Positions 1 to 8,109 of a stretch of DNA of 37,185 nt are shown piece after piece. The notes beneath the pieces are model-generated. The model was given only the letters and a program-made list of their open reading frames with translations, searched no databases and was not told the origin of the DNA. The DNA is from Monoglobus sp964442605 (lineage in GTDB: Bacteria > Bacillota > Clostridia > Monoglobales > Monoglobaceae). A program made the position numbers and the translations under genes. Every line of letters starts with the position of its first letter. The first letter of the stretch is position 1. The DNA is taken from contig CAYTZR010000020.1 of assembly GCA_964442605.1 (NCBI GenBank), forward strand, positions 1 to 37,185, written 5' to 3'.

Positions 1-143
1 ATTTTTATCATGTCGGAGCAAAGGAAACAAACAGAAATCCGGTCATAGAAGCCCTGTTAACTAATTATACCATCACGGGAACACAAAATGAGCTTCTGAA
101 AGAAAATGAGCAATTATCTATATTTAGTATGGCGGCAGTATAG
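1..143 (+). CDS. C-terminal fragment of an unidentified protein
   Basis: An open frame enters from the left edge (first full codon at 3) and stops with TAG at 141-143, giving the last 46 residues of a protein. The tail is hydrophilic, with an Asn/Glu-rich stretch (TGTQNELLKENEQ). I do not recognise the family; the end of a ligand-binding or LysR-type effector domain is possible, but nothing visible proves it. Codon use resembles that of neighbouring genes. The rest of the gene lies outside the window. Confidence 0.45.
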   Translation, partial: FYHVGAKETNRNPVIEALLTNYTITGTQNELLKENEQLSIFSMAAV

Positions 144-174
144 TTATACCCTAAGCGCAGGTTGCAATCTATTG

Positions 175-206
175 CAAGCTCCATTTCAACCAAGCTCCAT
201 TTCAAG
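175..206. repeat. 16-bp tandem duplication downstream of the partial gene
   Basis: Two copies of CAAGCTCCATTTCAAC (175-190 and 191-206, one final mismatch) lie 32 bp after the stop of the partial gene. A third partial copy (CAAGCTTGATGGAGC) follows and forms small hairpins, such as GGAGC-GTT-GCTCC at 217-229. No gene was found between 144 and 369. Confidence 0.8.
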
Positions 207-292
207 CAAGCTTGATGGAGCGTTGCTCCGATTTAAATATCCGCCAATCATGCTGCATAATATTAAAGTCAAATAATATGATTGCCATTAAT

Positions 293-322
293 ATAGGGGA
301 TGTCCGAAATGACATCCCCTAT
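293..322 (-). terminator. Perfect 12-bp hairpin downstream of the receiver-EAL gene
   Basis: ATAGGGGATGTC (293-304) and GACATCCCCTAT (311-322) are perfect inverted copies around a 6-nt loop. The hairpin lies about 50 bp past the stop of the minus-strand receiver-EAL gene and is the likely end of that transcript. The T-tract on either strand is weak, so it may act in both directions or mainly protect the mRNA end. Confidence 0.6.
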
Positions 323-352
323 AAATTTATGCAAAAAATCTTTATCTTAAAA

Positions 353-384
353 ATTACATATCCACAACATTACATATCCACAAC
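353..384. repeat. 16-bp tandem duplication covering the stop codon of the receiver-EAL gene
   Basis: ATTACATATCCACAAC occurs twice head to tail (353-368 and 369-384). On the minus strand the inner copy encodes the last codons and the TAA stop (370-372) of the receiver-EAL gene, and the outer copy lies directly after the stop. The period of 16 is not a multiple of three, so the copy does not repeat the stop in frame. Confidence 0.9.
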
Positions 385-2478
385 CTTATTAAAGTCCTCC
401 TCAAACAGCGGCTTTGAATAGTAGTAGCCCTGGATTATATCGCAGCCTATTTCCTTCAAGTAATCAAGCTGTGACTGCTTTTCAACACCCTCAGCAATAA
501 CATCCATGCCTATCTGCCTTGCCATGTTTACGACACTGGAAACGATAGCGCCGCCTCTGTCTGAGCAGTCGATATCATCAATAAACTTCTTATCTATCTT
601 GAGTATGTCAAGATTAACGTCCTTGAGTATATTAAGCGATGAATATCCGCTGCCGAAATCGTCCATAAGCACCTGAAATCCAAAGTCTCTCAGCTTGTCT
701 GTGACCGAAACGATCTGCTCCTTATCCATGGTGTAGGCGGTCTCGGTAATCTCGATTTTGATATATTCCGGCTTTAGTCCGTAGCTTTTGACCATATCCA
801 GAACATTGTCACATATCATAGGCTTATAGCAATCAAGCCGCGAAAAATTCACAGATATTGGAATCATTCTTTTACCGGCAAGCATACGCTTCCGCTGGAA
901 CCTGCATACTTCCTCCAGAACATGCCAGTCAAGCAGAGTTATAAACTTGTTATTTTCAAATATGGTTATAAACTTGTTCGGCGGCACAACGCCCTTTATC
1001 GGATGAATCCAACGCACGAGAGCCTCCGCCGAAATCGGCTTTCCGGTTTTGATACTGAAAATCGGCTGATAGCACAGCTTAAACTGACCGGTATGCAGAG
1101 CGTTCTCCATCTCGCTTATAATCGATTCCTCTTCCATAAGAGTTTGCCGCATTTTCGCATCATAATACGATACCCGGCTCACATAATCGCGCTTCGCGTT
1201 GTTTACCGCCATATTGGCTCTGTCGCACATCTGCTCAACGGGAATATCCTCATTGCCCACGTAATATACGCCGGCAAATATTTTCAGGTTATAATCCAAA
1301 ACATCGGCATTGCTTATCATATCGTCGATTTCACTTATCATAGAATGAATATCGCGCATATCCCTCGGTACACACATCACAAATTTATCGGGCTTCAGTC
1401 TGCCGTATGTGCCTTTATCTCCCACGATTTTTCTGATAACGTCCGCAATGAGAACCAGAATACTATCTCCGGTCTTGCTTCCGAAAAGCTCGTTCACAGC
1501 CTTGAAATTCTTAATGTCAAATATAGCAATCATGTACTTGGTATCGGGATTTTGTTTTAAAAGCTTTTCCGTCTGGCTGCAAAAAGTCGCACGCTTGTAC
1601 AGCTGTGTGAGTTCATCGTGACGGGTTATATATTTAAGCTCATTGAGCGCTTTCGTTATCTGCTCCTCCTTTTCCATTTCGGAGGAAATATCGGCAAACA
1701 AAACATGATACCGATAATTATCGCCTATTTTAACGGGCGCAATCATCGACATGCGAACCCACTTCAATTCATTTCCGGCGATGATACGAAACCGGCACGT
1801 GACATGCCGGTGTTCTTTGACACAGCTTAGAATTTCTTCTTTTACGCCGGCTCTGTCCTCTTCGCAAATATATTCAAGAACTTCATCGATACCGGAAAAC
1901 TTTGATTTATCAATGCCCTCTGAAAGCTGCTTGTTATCAAACATTTCCAAAAAATATTTATTGCAGTTTGTAATAGTGATAAAATTATCACCGCTGCTTT
2001 CAAATACGGCAATGCCATCCGGTATTAAGTTCATTATGGTAGATAACTGCTTGTTCGCTCGGCTGAGTTCATTCTCAAAAAATTCGCTTTCAGCAACGAT
2101 ATGGTTAATCACGTTATTTACGCGGCTTCTGACAACACTCGCCTTGTACGGCTTCTCCAAAAAATCAATCGCTCCCGCAAGCAAAGCCTTTACTTCAACC
2201 TCACTGCCAACATCTCCGGTAGTAACGATAACCGCCTTGCTTTTAAGCTCATCGTCACGCGACATTTCCTCAAGCACCTCAAAGCCGCTTACTCTTTGCA
2301 TAACCAAGTCAAGCAGAACAAGAACAATATCCTTGTCCTCGCGCAGCTTCTCAAGACATGTATCGCCGTCGTCCGCCTCAACAATCGTATATTCATTTTT
2401 AAGGATCTCAGATAATATCATTCTGTTTTGCGCGGCATCGTCAACAATCAGAATTTTCCGCTTTGAGCTGTCAGTCAT
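370..2478 (-). CDS. Response regulator with PAS, degenerate GGDEF and EAL domains (c-di-GMP phosphodiesterase)
   Basis: A receiver domain (about residues 5-120) has the acidic pair in ILIVDD, phospho-acceptor Asp57 (LVLLDLVM) and the conserved Lys in FLEKPY. A PAS-like sensor region (about 150-260) and a GGDEF fold follow. The GGDEF signature is replaced by LKPDKF, so cyclase activity is unlikely. The C-terminal EAL domain looks intact: EALVRW, the Asn in SVNFS, ITET, DDFGSGYSS, LKIDK, IAEGVE and the final QGYYYSKP. The likely role is phosphorylation-controlled c-di-GMP breakdown. The chosen ATG has AAGGTG six bases upstream; an upstream in-frame ATG at 2502 lacks this. No partner histidine kinase is in the window. 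Confidence 0.9.
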   Translation of the reverse strand: MTDSSKRKILIVDDAAQNRMILSEILKNEYTIVEADDGDTCLEKLREDKDIVLVLLDLVMQRVSGFEVLEEMSRDDELKSKAVIVTTGDVGSEVEVKALLAGAIDFLEKPYKASVVRSRVNNVINHIVAESEFFENELSRANKQLSTIMNLIPDGIAVFESSGDNFITITNCNKYFLEMFDNKQLSEGIDKSKFSGIDEVLEYICEEDRAGVKEEILSCVKEHRHVTCRFRIIAGNELKWVRMSMIAPVKIGDNYRYHVLFADISSEMEKEEQITKALNELKYITRHDELTQLYKRATFCSQTEKLLKQNPDTKYMIAIFDIKNFKAVNELFGSKTGDSILVLIADVIRKIVGDKGTYGRLKPDKFVMCVPRDMRDIHSMISEIDDMISNADVLDYNLKIFAGVYYVGNEDIPVEQMCDRANMAVNNAKRDYVSRVSYYDAKMRQTLMEEESIISEMENALHTGQFKLCYQPIFSIKTGKPISAEALVRWIHPIKGVVPPNKFITIFENNKFITLLDWHVLEEVCRFQRKRMLAGKRMIPISVNFSRLDCYKPMICDNVLDMVKSYGLKPEYIKIEITETAYTMDKEQIVSVTDKLRDFGFQVLMDDFGSGYSSLNILKDVNLDILKIDKKFIDDIDCSDRGGAIVSSVVNMARQIGMDVIAEGVEKQSQLDYLKEIGCDIIQGYYYSKPLFEEDFNKVVDM

Positions 2479-2581
2479 TCTTGTCACCTTCATAATAAGC
2501 AAATATCAAACAAATAAATTAAAAATCAAATAAGCAACATCAAACACAAATTAAACAATTGTCAAAAAATCCACAATGCAT

Positions 2582-2610
2582 ATTATAGCAAAATTTGTTA
2601 AAAATTTCAA
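2582..2610 (-). promoter_or_regulatory. SigA-type promoter of the receiver-EAL gene
   Basis: On the minus strand, TTGAAA (2610-2605), a 17-bp spacer and TATAAT (2587-2582), with TGC just before the -10 (extended -10). It lies about 100 bp upstream of the start codon. Confidence 0.75.
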
Positions 2611-2642
2611 GACCTAATTTAACATTTTTGTAACATAACAAA

Positions 2643-2690
2643 ATAACCCGAATTAACACAGATAATTTGCTGTAAATTATTTCGGGTTAT
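2643..2690 (-). terminator. Terminator of the tail-fibre-like gene
   Basis: ATAACCCGAA (2643-2652) pairs with TTCGGGTTAT (2681-2690), with extra pairing inside. On the minus strand the stem is followed by TTTTGTTATG. It ends the transcript of the gene at 2754-4427. Confidence 0.7.
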
Positions 2691-2726
2691 ATATTTTATT
2701 ATGAGTTTGCTACGAGCAAAGCTATC

Positions 2727-2768
2727 TTACAGCGCCATTTTTTCAGCGCCGTTTTACAGCGCCATTTT
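2727..2768. repeat. In-frame duplication of the last codons and stop of the tail-fibre-like gene
   Basis: The minus-strand end of the gene, AAAATGGCGCTGTAA (2768-2754), is repeated 27 bp downstream (2741-2727) with a degenerate half copy (AAAACGGCGCTGAA) between. Because 27 is a multiple of three, read-through of the first TAA would add NGAEKMAL and meet the second TAA. Confidence 0.85.
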
Positions 2769-4427
2769 AGCCGCAAGCTCGTTTATCGCGTTCACTATGC
2801 TTGTCTTGTCGGAGGTGGCTAAGTCCGCCAAGGCTCCAACGTCGGTCAAAGAGCCATCAGCTTCAACTATGCGTTTATCGTATACCTGCAGCGTTTTTTC
2901 CGCGCCGTTAGAACCCGAGCCAAGCTGTATACAGTCAACGTCCGCGCCGTTGCTTGCTTTTCCGCACTTTGCCTCGCTGCCGCCCGCAAAGCCGTTGCCT
3001 GCCTGCGCGTTATATCCGACTGCACCTCCGTGATACGCGCTTGACACCGCACCGATACAAGCTCCCATTCCGGTAGACTTTGCGCTGTAGCCTCCGGCAA
3101 AGCCGCTGTTGCTCACCGTTTCGCTTCCCACGGCTCCGCCGCTTGTCGTTTGCGCCGTTCTTCCAACCGCTCCGCCGCCGTCGGTTTCGCTCGCTTGCTC
3201 GCCGATAGCGCCGCCGACTATAGCGGCAGCCTGATACCCGACCGCTCCGCCTGTCGTAGCGTTTGCTTCATATCCTACCGCGCCGCCGGTTGTCACGGAT
3301 GATGTATATCCGACAGAACCGCCTCCGCCGGTTTCAGTCGCGTTTTCGCCGCCCGCAAAGCCGATTGTCGCAGATGAGTCCTCTCCGACCGCTCCGCCGC
3401 CCGAGTCCTCTTTCGCCCCGCTTCCTATCGCTCCGCCGCTTGTCGCGGAAGCCCCGCCGCCCGCAAAGCCGCCTTTGCTGTTTTTGATAATATCGGTATT
3501 GTCCAGTATTCCCGTAATATCCTTTTCAACACTTGCTTTGTAGTTTGTGAACTCACTGTACGAAATGTTCACAATCTCAAGCGAGCTCCAGCTTCCATTT
3601 GAATATTTTCTGTAACGTATATAATTATCGTCATAGAATATATACTGATATACGTTTCCGTATTTGTCATCGCTTACTATCATAAAAAGCTCTTCTTCGA
3701 TATTAGGGTCTGTCTGCCCGTCTATATAGTATATGCCTGTAGTAAGAACATTGTCTATATATTCCGCGTCCACCCTGAGAGCGTTCGCCTTATCCTTAAA
3801 CGCCTCCGAAATAGAACCGTACTCTACCGCAGATGAAATTTCTCCGAAGCGGTATTTTTCCACATTCTCCAAATCCACCTCGGTTTCGTGAATACTTTCC
3901 ACAGCGTCAATTTCCGTTTGCAAAGCTGTATCGGCGGATTTAAGCTGAGGTATAAGTGTGTTCGACACATAATCTATACCGTTTAGGAGAGTGGTATCCG
4001 CCTTTTCTCTGTCCGCTGTTTCCTTATTGATTTTCGCTTCAAGCTCCATATCATTCGCTTCTCTTAAGGATTTCTCCGTATCCACCTCTCTTGTCAGCGC
4101 GGTATCAGCCGCTTCCCTGTCCGCTGTTTCCTCGTTGATTTTCGCTTCAAGCTCCTTATCGCCCGTTTCTCTTAAGGATTTCTCCATATTCACGGCGTTT
4201 GTCAGCGCGGTTTCCAGTCCGGATACGGCGGTATCGATTTTTTGCTTTACCGTTGTGCTTTCATCATAATCAATATCGTCCGCTTTATGACGGTTCGACA
4301 GCCCCGCAAAATGCTCCGTATACAGCTCGGTTATTAAAGACAGCGCCTTGTCGCAGTACGCCTTAATCCATCCGTTTTTTCCGTCTGACGCATATTCCTG
4401 CTTTTTTGTGTTATACCATAATGACAT
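2754..4427 (-). CDS. Phage-tail-fibre-like protein with coiled coil and glycine-rich beta-roll
   Basis: The 557-residue protein has no signal peptide or membrane segment. Residues 82-117 and 118-152 are a 36-residue direct duplication (EKSLRE..ELEAKIN.ETADRE) with coiled-coil character. Residues about 225-290 (LTTGIYYIDG.. through NGSWSSLEIV) resemble the 'knob' modules of phage or pyocin tail fibres. Residues 320-490 hold about 14 turns of 12-13 residues with consensus GGAVGxxAxxTx, like the YadA-type head beta-roll. The C-terminus (ATSDKTSIVNAINELA) resembles tail-fibre ends. The ATG at 4427 has AGAGGTAAAGG directly upstream; a 30-codon in-frame extension is rejected. No other phage gene is near. 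It could be a prophage remnant, a tailocin fibre or a domesticated surface fibre. Trimer formation is inferred. Confidence 0.75.
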   Translation of the reverse strand: MSLWYNTKKQEYASDGKNGWIKAYCDKALSLITELYTEHFAGLSNRHKADDIDYDESTTVKQKIDTAVSGLETALTNAVNMEKSLRETGDKELEAKINEETADREAADTALTREVDTEKSLREANDMELEAKINKETADREKADTTLLNGIDYVSNTLIPQLKSADTALQTEIDAVESIHETEVDLENVEKYRFGEISSAVEYGSISEAFKDKANALRVDAEYIDNVLTTGIYYIDGQTDPNIEEELFMIVSDDKYGNVYQYIFYDDNYIRYRKYSNGSWSSLEIVNISYSEFTNYKASVEKDITGILDNTDIIKNSKGGFAGGGASATSGGAIGSGAKEDSGGGAVGEDSSATIGFAGGENATETGGGGSVGYTSSVTTGGAVGYEANATTGGAVGYQAAAIVGGAIGEQASETDGGGAVGRTAQTTSGGAVGSETVSNSGFAGGYSAKSTGMGACIGAVSSAYHGGAVGYNAQAGNGFAGGSEAKCGKASNGADVDCIQLGSGSNGAEKTLQVYDKRIVEADGSLTDVGALADLATSDKTSIVNAINELAAKMAL

Positions 4428-4502
4428 ACCTTTACCTCTTTTCAAAATATTTTCCGTGGTATCCATATTTATTGTATAACAAAAAAAGTGACGCGGAATG
4501 AC

Positions 4503-4536
4503 AAAACGGACGCGCAAAGCCCTGCACGCCCGTTTT
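4503..4536 (-). terminator. Terminator of the argG-argH-talC operon
   Basis: AAAACGG at 4503-4509 pairs with CCGTTTT at 4530-4536, and the stem continues with seven more pairs (ACGCGCA with TGCACGC, including G-U pairs in RNA). This gives a 14-bp stem and a loop of about 6 nt, about 20 bp after the talC stop. It separates talC from the tail-fibre-like gene. Confidence 0.75.
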
Positions 4537-4555
4537 AATAAATCTCAAGTCTTGA

Positions 4556-5206
4556 TTAGTCCTTCGGAACCGTTGCCCAGTCCGCGTCAAACCTCGCGAT
4601 ACCAATATCAGTAAGCGGATGATTAAGCATCTGCATAATTACACTGTAAGGAACCGTGGCAATATCGCATCCCACTCTTGCGGCGTTGATTACATGAATT
4701 GGGTTTCTTATGGAAGCGGCAATAATCTCTGTATCTATTTCGGGATCATTGGCGAATACTTCAACGATTTCCGCGATGAGACCCATTCCGTCTGTGCCTA
4801 CATCATCAAGTCTGCCTAGGAAAGGACTTACATATGTAGCGCCCGCCTTTGCCGCCAGCAGAGCCTGTGCCGCCGAGAAAATAAGAGTAACATTTGTCTT
4901 AATTCCGAGAGCCGTCATCTTTTTGCAAGCCATCAGACCTTCCTTATTAAACGGAATTTTTATAATAATATTCTTATGGATTTTTGTCAGCGGAATAGCC
5001 TGCTCTACCATTTCATCGGGATCCTTGGCGGTAACCTCCGCGCTGATGGGACCATCGACAATCGATGTGATTTCCTTAACAACATCCTCAAACTTTCTGC
5101 CCGACTTCGCGATAAGCGACGGATTTGTGGTAACCCCGCAAATAACACCCATATCATTGACTTCTTTTATTTCGTCAACAATGGCTGTATCAATAAATAG
5201 TTTCAT
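4556..5206 (-). CDS. tal: Fructose-6-phosphate aldolase / small transaldolase
   Basis: The 216-residue protein is the size of the short (TalC/MipB) transaldolase family. It starts MKLFIDTA and has the motif GVTTNPSLI near residue 26, the Schiff-base lysine in IIIKIPF and the signature TLIFSAAQALLAAKAGA. The family transfers dihydroxyacetone units between sugar phosphates (pentose phosphate pathway) or cleaves fructose 6-phosphate; sequence alone does not separate the two. The ATG at 5206 has AGGAG about 10 bases upstream. It is the last gene after argG and argH, and a strong terminator follows. Its link to arginine synthesis is not obvious. Confidence 0.93.
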   Translation of the reverse strand: MKLFIDTAIVDEIKEVNDMGVICGVTTNPSLIAKSGRKFEDVVKEITSIVDGPISAEVTAKDPDEMVEQAIPLTKIHKNIIIKIPFNKEGLMACKKMTALGIKTNVTLIFSAAQALLAAKAGATYVSPFLGRLDDVGTDGMGLIAEIVEVFANDPEIDTEIIAASIRNPIHVINAARVGCDIATVPYSVIMQMLNHPLTDIGIARFDADWATVPKD

Positions 5207-5220
5207 CTTCAACAATCTCC

Positions 5221-5262
5221 TTTTTGTTTTTGTTTTTGTTTTTGTTTTTATTTTTATTTTTA
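5221..5262. repeat. Hexanucleotide repeat between argH and talC
   Basis: Four copies of TTTTTG (5221-5244) followed by three of TTTTTA (5245-5262). The last unit contains the argH stop codon (TAA on the minus strand, 5260-5262), and the array ends directly at the talC ribosome site. It makes an A-rich spacer in the mRNA and could vary in length by slippage. Confidence 0.9.
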
Positions 5263-6633
5263 TATTTTTTGATTTTTATATTTTTCAATCAGCTTTTTTA
5301 CGGTTTCCGCAGCGGGACCGCCGGTAAGCGAACGCTGATTTACGCAGGCTGTAAGCGATATTGAGTCATAAACATCCTCTCCGAACAGTTCGGAAAAGCT
5401 CTTAAATTCCCCGGGCGTCAGCTCATCGATTGCCTTATCGTTTTCAATGCAATACGCTACCATTCTGCCGACAACACCGTGTGCATCCCTAAACGGCAGA
5501 CCCCGCTTCACCAAATAGTCCGCGACATCCGTCGCGTTGGTAAAACCGCCCTTCGCGCCGTTTAACATTGCGTCTTTTTTTACCGTCATCGTGGCAATCA
5601 TTTTTGAAAACACCGGCAGACACATCTTAACGGTGTCTATCGCGTCAAAAATTTGTTCCTTGTCCTCCTGCATATCCTTATTGTATGCCAGCGGAATACC
5701 CTTCATTACAGTAAGCAAGCCCATAAGGTCGCCGTACACCCGTCCGGTTTTGCCTCTGGCAAGCTCCGCCACATCCGGATTTTTCTTTTGCGGCATTATA
5801 CTTGAGCCGGTGCTGTACGCGTCATCTAAGTCAATAAAGCCGAACTCATGCGAGCTCCAAAGAATAATTTCCTCCGAAAAACGGCTGAGGTGCATCATAA
5901 TAACCGACAAATCAAACGCAAGCTCCAGCGCAAAGTCCCTGTCCGAAACTCCGTCCAGACTGTTTTGAGTAACGCCGTCAAATCCGAGCCTCTCCGCCAC
6001 AAATTCGCGATCGAGCGGATAGGTGGTTCCCGCAAGAGCGCCGCTGCCCAGCGGCATGATATTTAACCTCTTTCTGCAATCCTTAAGACGCTCACCGTCA
6101 CGCTTAAGCATCTCATAGTATGCCATAAGATGATGAGCAAATGTGACGGGCTGTGCCTTTTGCAAGTGAGTATATCCGGGCATAATAGTTTCAAGATTTT
6201 CCTCAGCCAATCCCAAAAGCGTTGCTTTTAGCTCCTCAACATCCCTTGATACCTCATCAAGCTCATCGCGCAGATACATACGCACATCCAAGGCAACCTG
6301 GTCGTTCCTGCTGCGCCCTGTGTGCAGCCGCTTTCCCACGTCGCCGATTCTTGATATAAGTATCGTTTCGATATTCATATGTATATCCTCGGCATCAATT
6401 CGGAACTCAATATTTCCGTTTTCGATATCCTCCTTGATTTCGCCGAGAGTTTTTACTATCAGTTCAGAGTCCGCCTTATCTATTATTCCCTGTCTGCCCA
6501 GCATTTCGGCATGAGCCTTGCTTCCTTCTATATCCTGGGCGTACATACGCGAATCAAAACGAATTGATGAATTAAAATCATCCACCAGTGCATCGGTTGA
6601 TTTTGAAAAGCGTCCTCCCCAAAGCTTTTCCAT
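5260..6633 (-). CDS. argH: Argininosuccinate lyase
   Basis: ArgH cleaves argininosuccinate to arginine and fumarate, the last step of arginine synthesis. The 457-residue protein has the family signature GSSIMPQKKNPD (about residues 277-288), the N-terminal MEKLWGGRFSK and the conserved HTGRSRNDQVALD and GYTHLQKAQPVTF segments. AGGAG lies 8 bases before ATG. It follows argG with an 80-bp gap that is mostly tandem repeat. The last residues (KYKNQKI) are encoded by A-rich near-repeat sequence that runs on past the stop, so the extreme C-terminus may be repeat-derived. Confidence 0.97.
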   Translation of the reverse strand: MEKLWGGRFSKSTDALVDDFNSSIRFDSRMYAQDIEGSKAHAEMLGRQGIIDKADSELIVKTLGEIKEDIENGNIEFRIDAEDIHMNIETILISRIGDVGKRLHTGRSRNDQVALDVRMYLRDELDEVSRDVEELKATLLGLAEENLETIMPGYTHLQKAQPVTFAHHLMAYYEMLKRDGERLKDCRKRLNIMPLGSGALAGTTYPLDREFVAERLGFDGVTQNSLDGVSDRDFALELAFDLSVIMMHLSRFSEEIILWSSHEFGFIDLDDAYSTGSSIMPQKKNPDVAELARGKTGRVYGDLMGLLTVMKGIPLAYNKDMQEDKEQIFDAIDTVKMCLPVFSKMIATMTVKKDAMLNGAKGGFTNATDVADYLVKRGLPFRDAHGVVGRMVAYCIENDKAIDELTPGEFKSFSELFGEDVYDSISLTACVNQRSLTGGPAAETVKKLIEKYKNQKI

Positions 6634-6649
6634 TGCTTATTCTCCTAAT

Positions 6650-6745
6650 TATCAGATTATCAGACTTATCTCTCTTATCAGACTTATCTCTCTTATCAAA
6701 CTCAGACTTATCTCTACTTATCAGACTTCTCTGACTTATCAGCCT
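6650..6745. repeat. 18-bp tandem array across the argG end and argG-argH gap
   Basis: CAGACTTATCTCTCTTAT is repeated exactly at 6661-6678 and 6679-6696. Degenerate copies extend on both sides, into the argG coding end and up to the argH ribosome site. On the minus strand the unit contains AAGTCTGATAAG, which encodes the KSDK motifs of the ArgG tail. Confidence 0.88.
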
Positions 6746-7955
6746 TATCAGACTTCTTTTTCATCAAGGCTCTGACCTTAAGCGGCAGACCGAACAGGTT
6801 TATAAAGCCCTCGCTGTCCTTATGACTGTATAGCTCATGACTGTCACCGAAGCTTGCTATATCCTCGTTATAAAGCGAATACGGCGATTTTGCTCCGGCA
6901 GGTGTAGCGGCGCCCTTATAGAGCTTTAATCTCACCTCGCCCGTAACAGTCTCCTCCATGCTGTCAACCATTGCCGAAAGAGCCTCTCTCAGCGGTGTGT
7001 ACCACTTTCCGTCATAAACCAGTTCAGCGAACTTGATTGCCGCCTGACGCTTAAAGGCCTGCGTGTCGCGGTCAAGGCACAGATACTCAAGCTCCTGAAT
7101 AGCGGCATACAGAATTGTGCCGCCCGGCGTTTCATACACGCCTCTTGACTTCATTCCCACAAGTCTGTCCTCTACGATGTCGGCAATACCGATACCGTTC
7201 TTACCGCCAAGCTCGTTCAGCTTTTCAACCAGAGGACGCGCCGCCATTTTCTTGCCGTCCAGCGAAACGGGTACGCCCTTCTCAAATCCGATAGTGATAT
7301 ATGTAGGCTTATCCGGAGCCTTTTCGGGCGAAACGCCGAGCTTCAGCAGGCTGTCCAGCTTCGGTTCATTGGCGGGATCCTCAAGATCCATACCCTCATG
7401 GCTGATATGCCAGATGTTTCTGTCTCTTGAATACAAATCCTTTTTTGTCACAGGAATATCTATGTTGTGAGCTTCCGCGTAGTCAACAGCGTCTTCACGT
7501 GATTTTATGTCCCAAATTCTCCATGGCGCAATGATTTTCAGCTCGGGAGCCAAAGCCTTTATGGTAAGCTCAAAACGAACCTGGTCGTTGCCCTTGCCGG
7601 TCGCGCCGTGACAAATGGCAACAGCGCCCTCCTCTTTCGCTATTTCAACAAGTCTTCTCGCGATAATCGGACGCGCATGCGATGTACCCAAAAGATACTT
7701 ACCCTCGTATACCGCGCCTGCCTTCAATGTCGGGAAAATAAAATCCTCAACGTATTCATCGCGCAGATCCTCAATATAAAGCTTCGAAGCGCCGGCTTTT
7801 TTAGCTCTTTCCTCAAGACCTTCCGTTTCCTTGCCCTGTCCGACGTCTCCGCAAACCGCGATAACGTCATAATCGTAATTTTCCTTGAGCCACGGAATGA
7901 TGATAGATGTGTCAAGTCCTCCGGAATACGCCAGAACAACCTTTTCTTTTGCCAT
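6714..7955 (-). CDS. argG: Argininosuccinate synthase with repeat-derived C-terminal tail
   Basis: ArgG joins citrulline and aspartate using ATP. Seen: the N-terminal ATP pyrophosphatase motif AYSGGLDTS (residues 9-17), the family segments CHGATGKGNDQVRFE and ATPAGAKSPYSLYNEDIASF, and the end FGLPLKVRALM. After that point the protein carries a low-complexity tail, KKKSDKADKSEKSDK, not needed in the family. Its codons belong to a tandem repeat that continues beyond the stop. GGAGG lies 8 bases before ATG. It is the first gene of argG-argH-talC, with a SigA-type promoter at 8033-8061. I could not find a convincing arginine-repressor operator. Confidence 0.97.
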   Translation of the reverse strand: MAKEKVVLAYSGGLDTSIIIPWLKENYDYDVIAVCGDVGQGKETEGLEERAKKAGASKLYIEDLRDEYVEDFIFPTLKAGAVYEGKYLLGTSHARPIIARRLVEIAKEEGAVAICHGATGKGNDQVRFELTIKALAPELKIIAPWRIWDIKSREDAVDYAEAHNIDIPVTKKDLYSRDRNIWHISHEGMDLEDPANEPKLDSLLKLGVSPEKAPDKPTYITIGFEKGVPVSLDGKKMAARPLVEKLNELGGKNGIGIADIVEDRLVGMKSRGVYETPGGTILYAAIQELEYLCLDRDTQAFKRQAAIKFAELVYDGKWYTPLREALSAMVDSMEETVTGEVRLKLYKGAATPAGAKSPYSLYNEDIASFGDSHELYSHKDSEGFINLFGLPLKVRALMKKKSDKADKSEKSDK

Positions 7956-7981
7956 TTACATAACCTCCAGTTTATACCTAA

Positions 7982-8034
7982 TTTTTCTTTATTTTTCTTC
8001 ACTATTTTTTCTTTATTTTTTCTTTCTTCACTAT
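7982..8034. repeat. Purine/pyrimidine-biased repeat in the argG leader
   Basis: Two imperfect copies of a roughly 25-bp TTTTCTTTATTTTTCTTCACTAT unit lie between the argG promoter and its ribosome site. In the mRNA this is an A/G-rich, probably unstructured leader. Confidence 0.6.
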
Positions 8035-8061
8035 TATATAGCAAACAAAATTATTTTGCAA
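8033..8061 (-). promoter_or_regulatory. SigA-type promoter of argG-argH-talC
   Basis: On the minus strand, TTGCAA (8061-8056), a 17-bp spacer and TATAAT (8038-8033). The -10 is about 80 bp upstream of the argG start. Confidence 0.75.
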
Positions 8062-8109
8062 TACCAATTTTAAAAAACTTGCTTAGTCAAAGATTTTAAT
8101 ATTATATAT

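Noticed and set aside
922..2533. Several plus-strand open frames opposite the receiver-EAL gene
   Set aside because: They mirror the codon pattern of the real gene on the other strand and show no recognisable domain.
7724..8044. Minus-strand open frame in another frame across the argG start and leader
   Set aside because: It overlaps the argG start and promoter, and its sequence is a frame-shifted reading of argG plus the A-rich leader.
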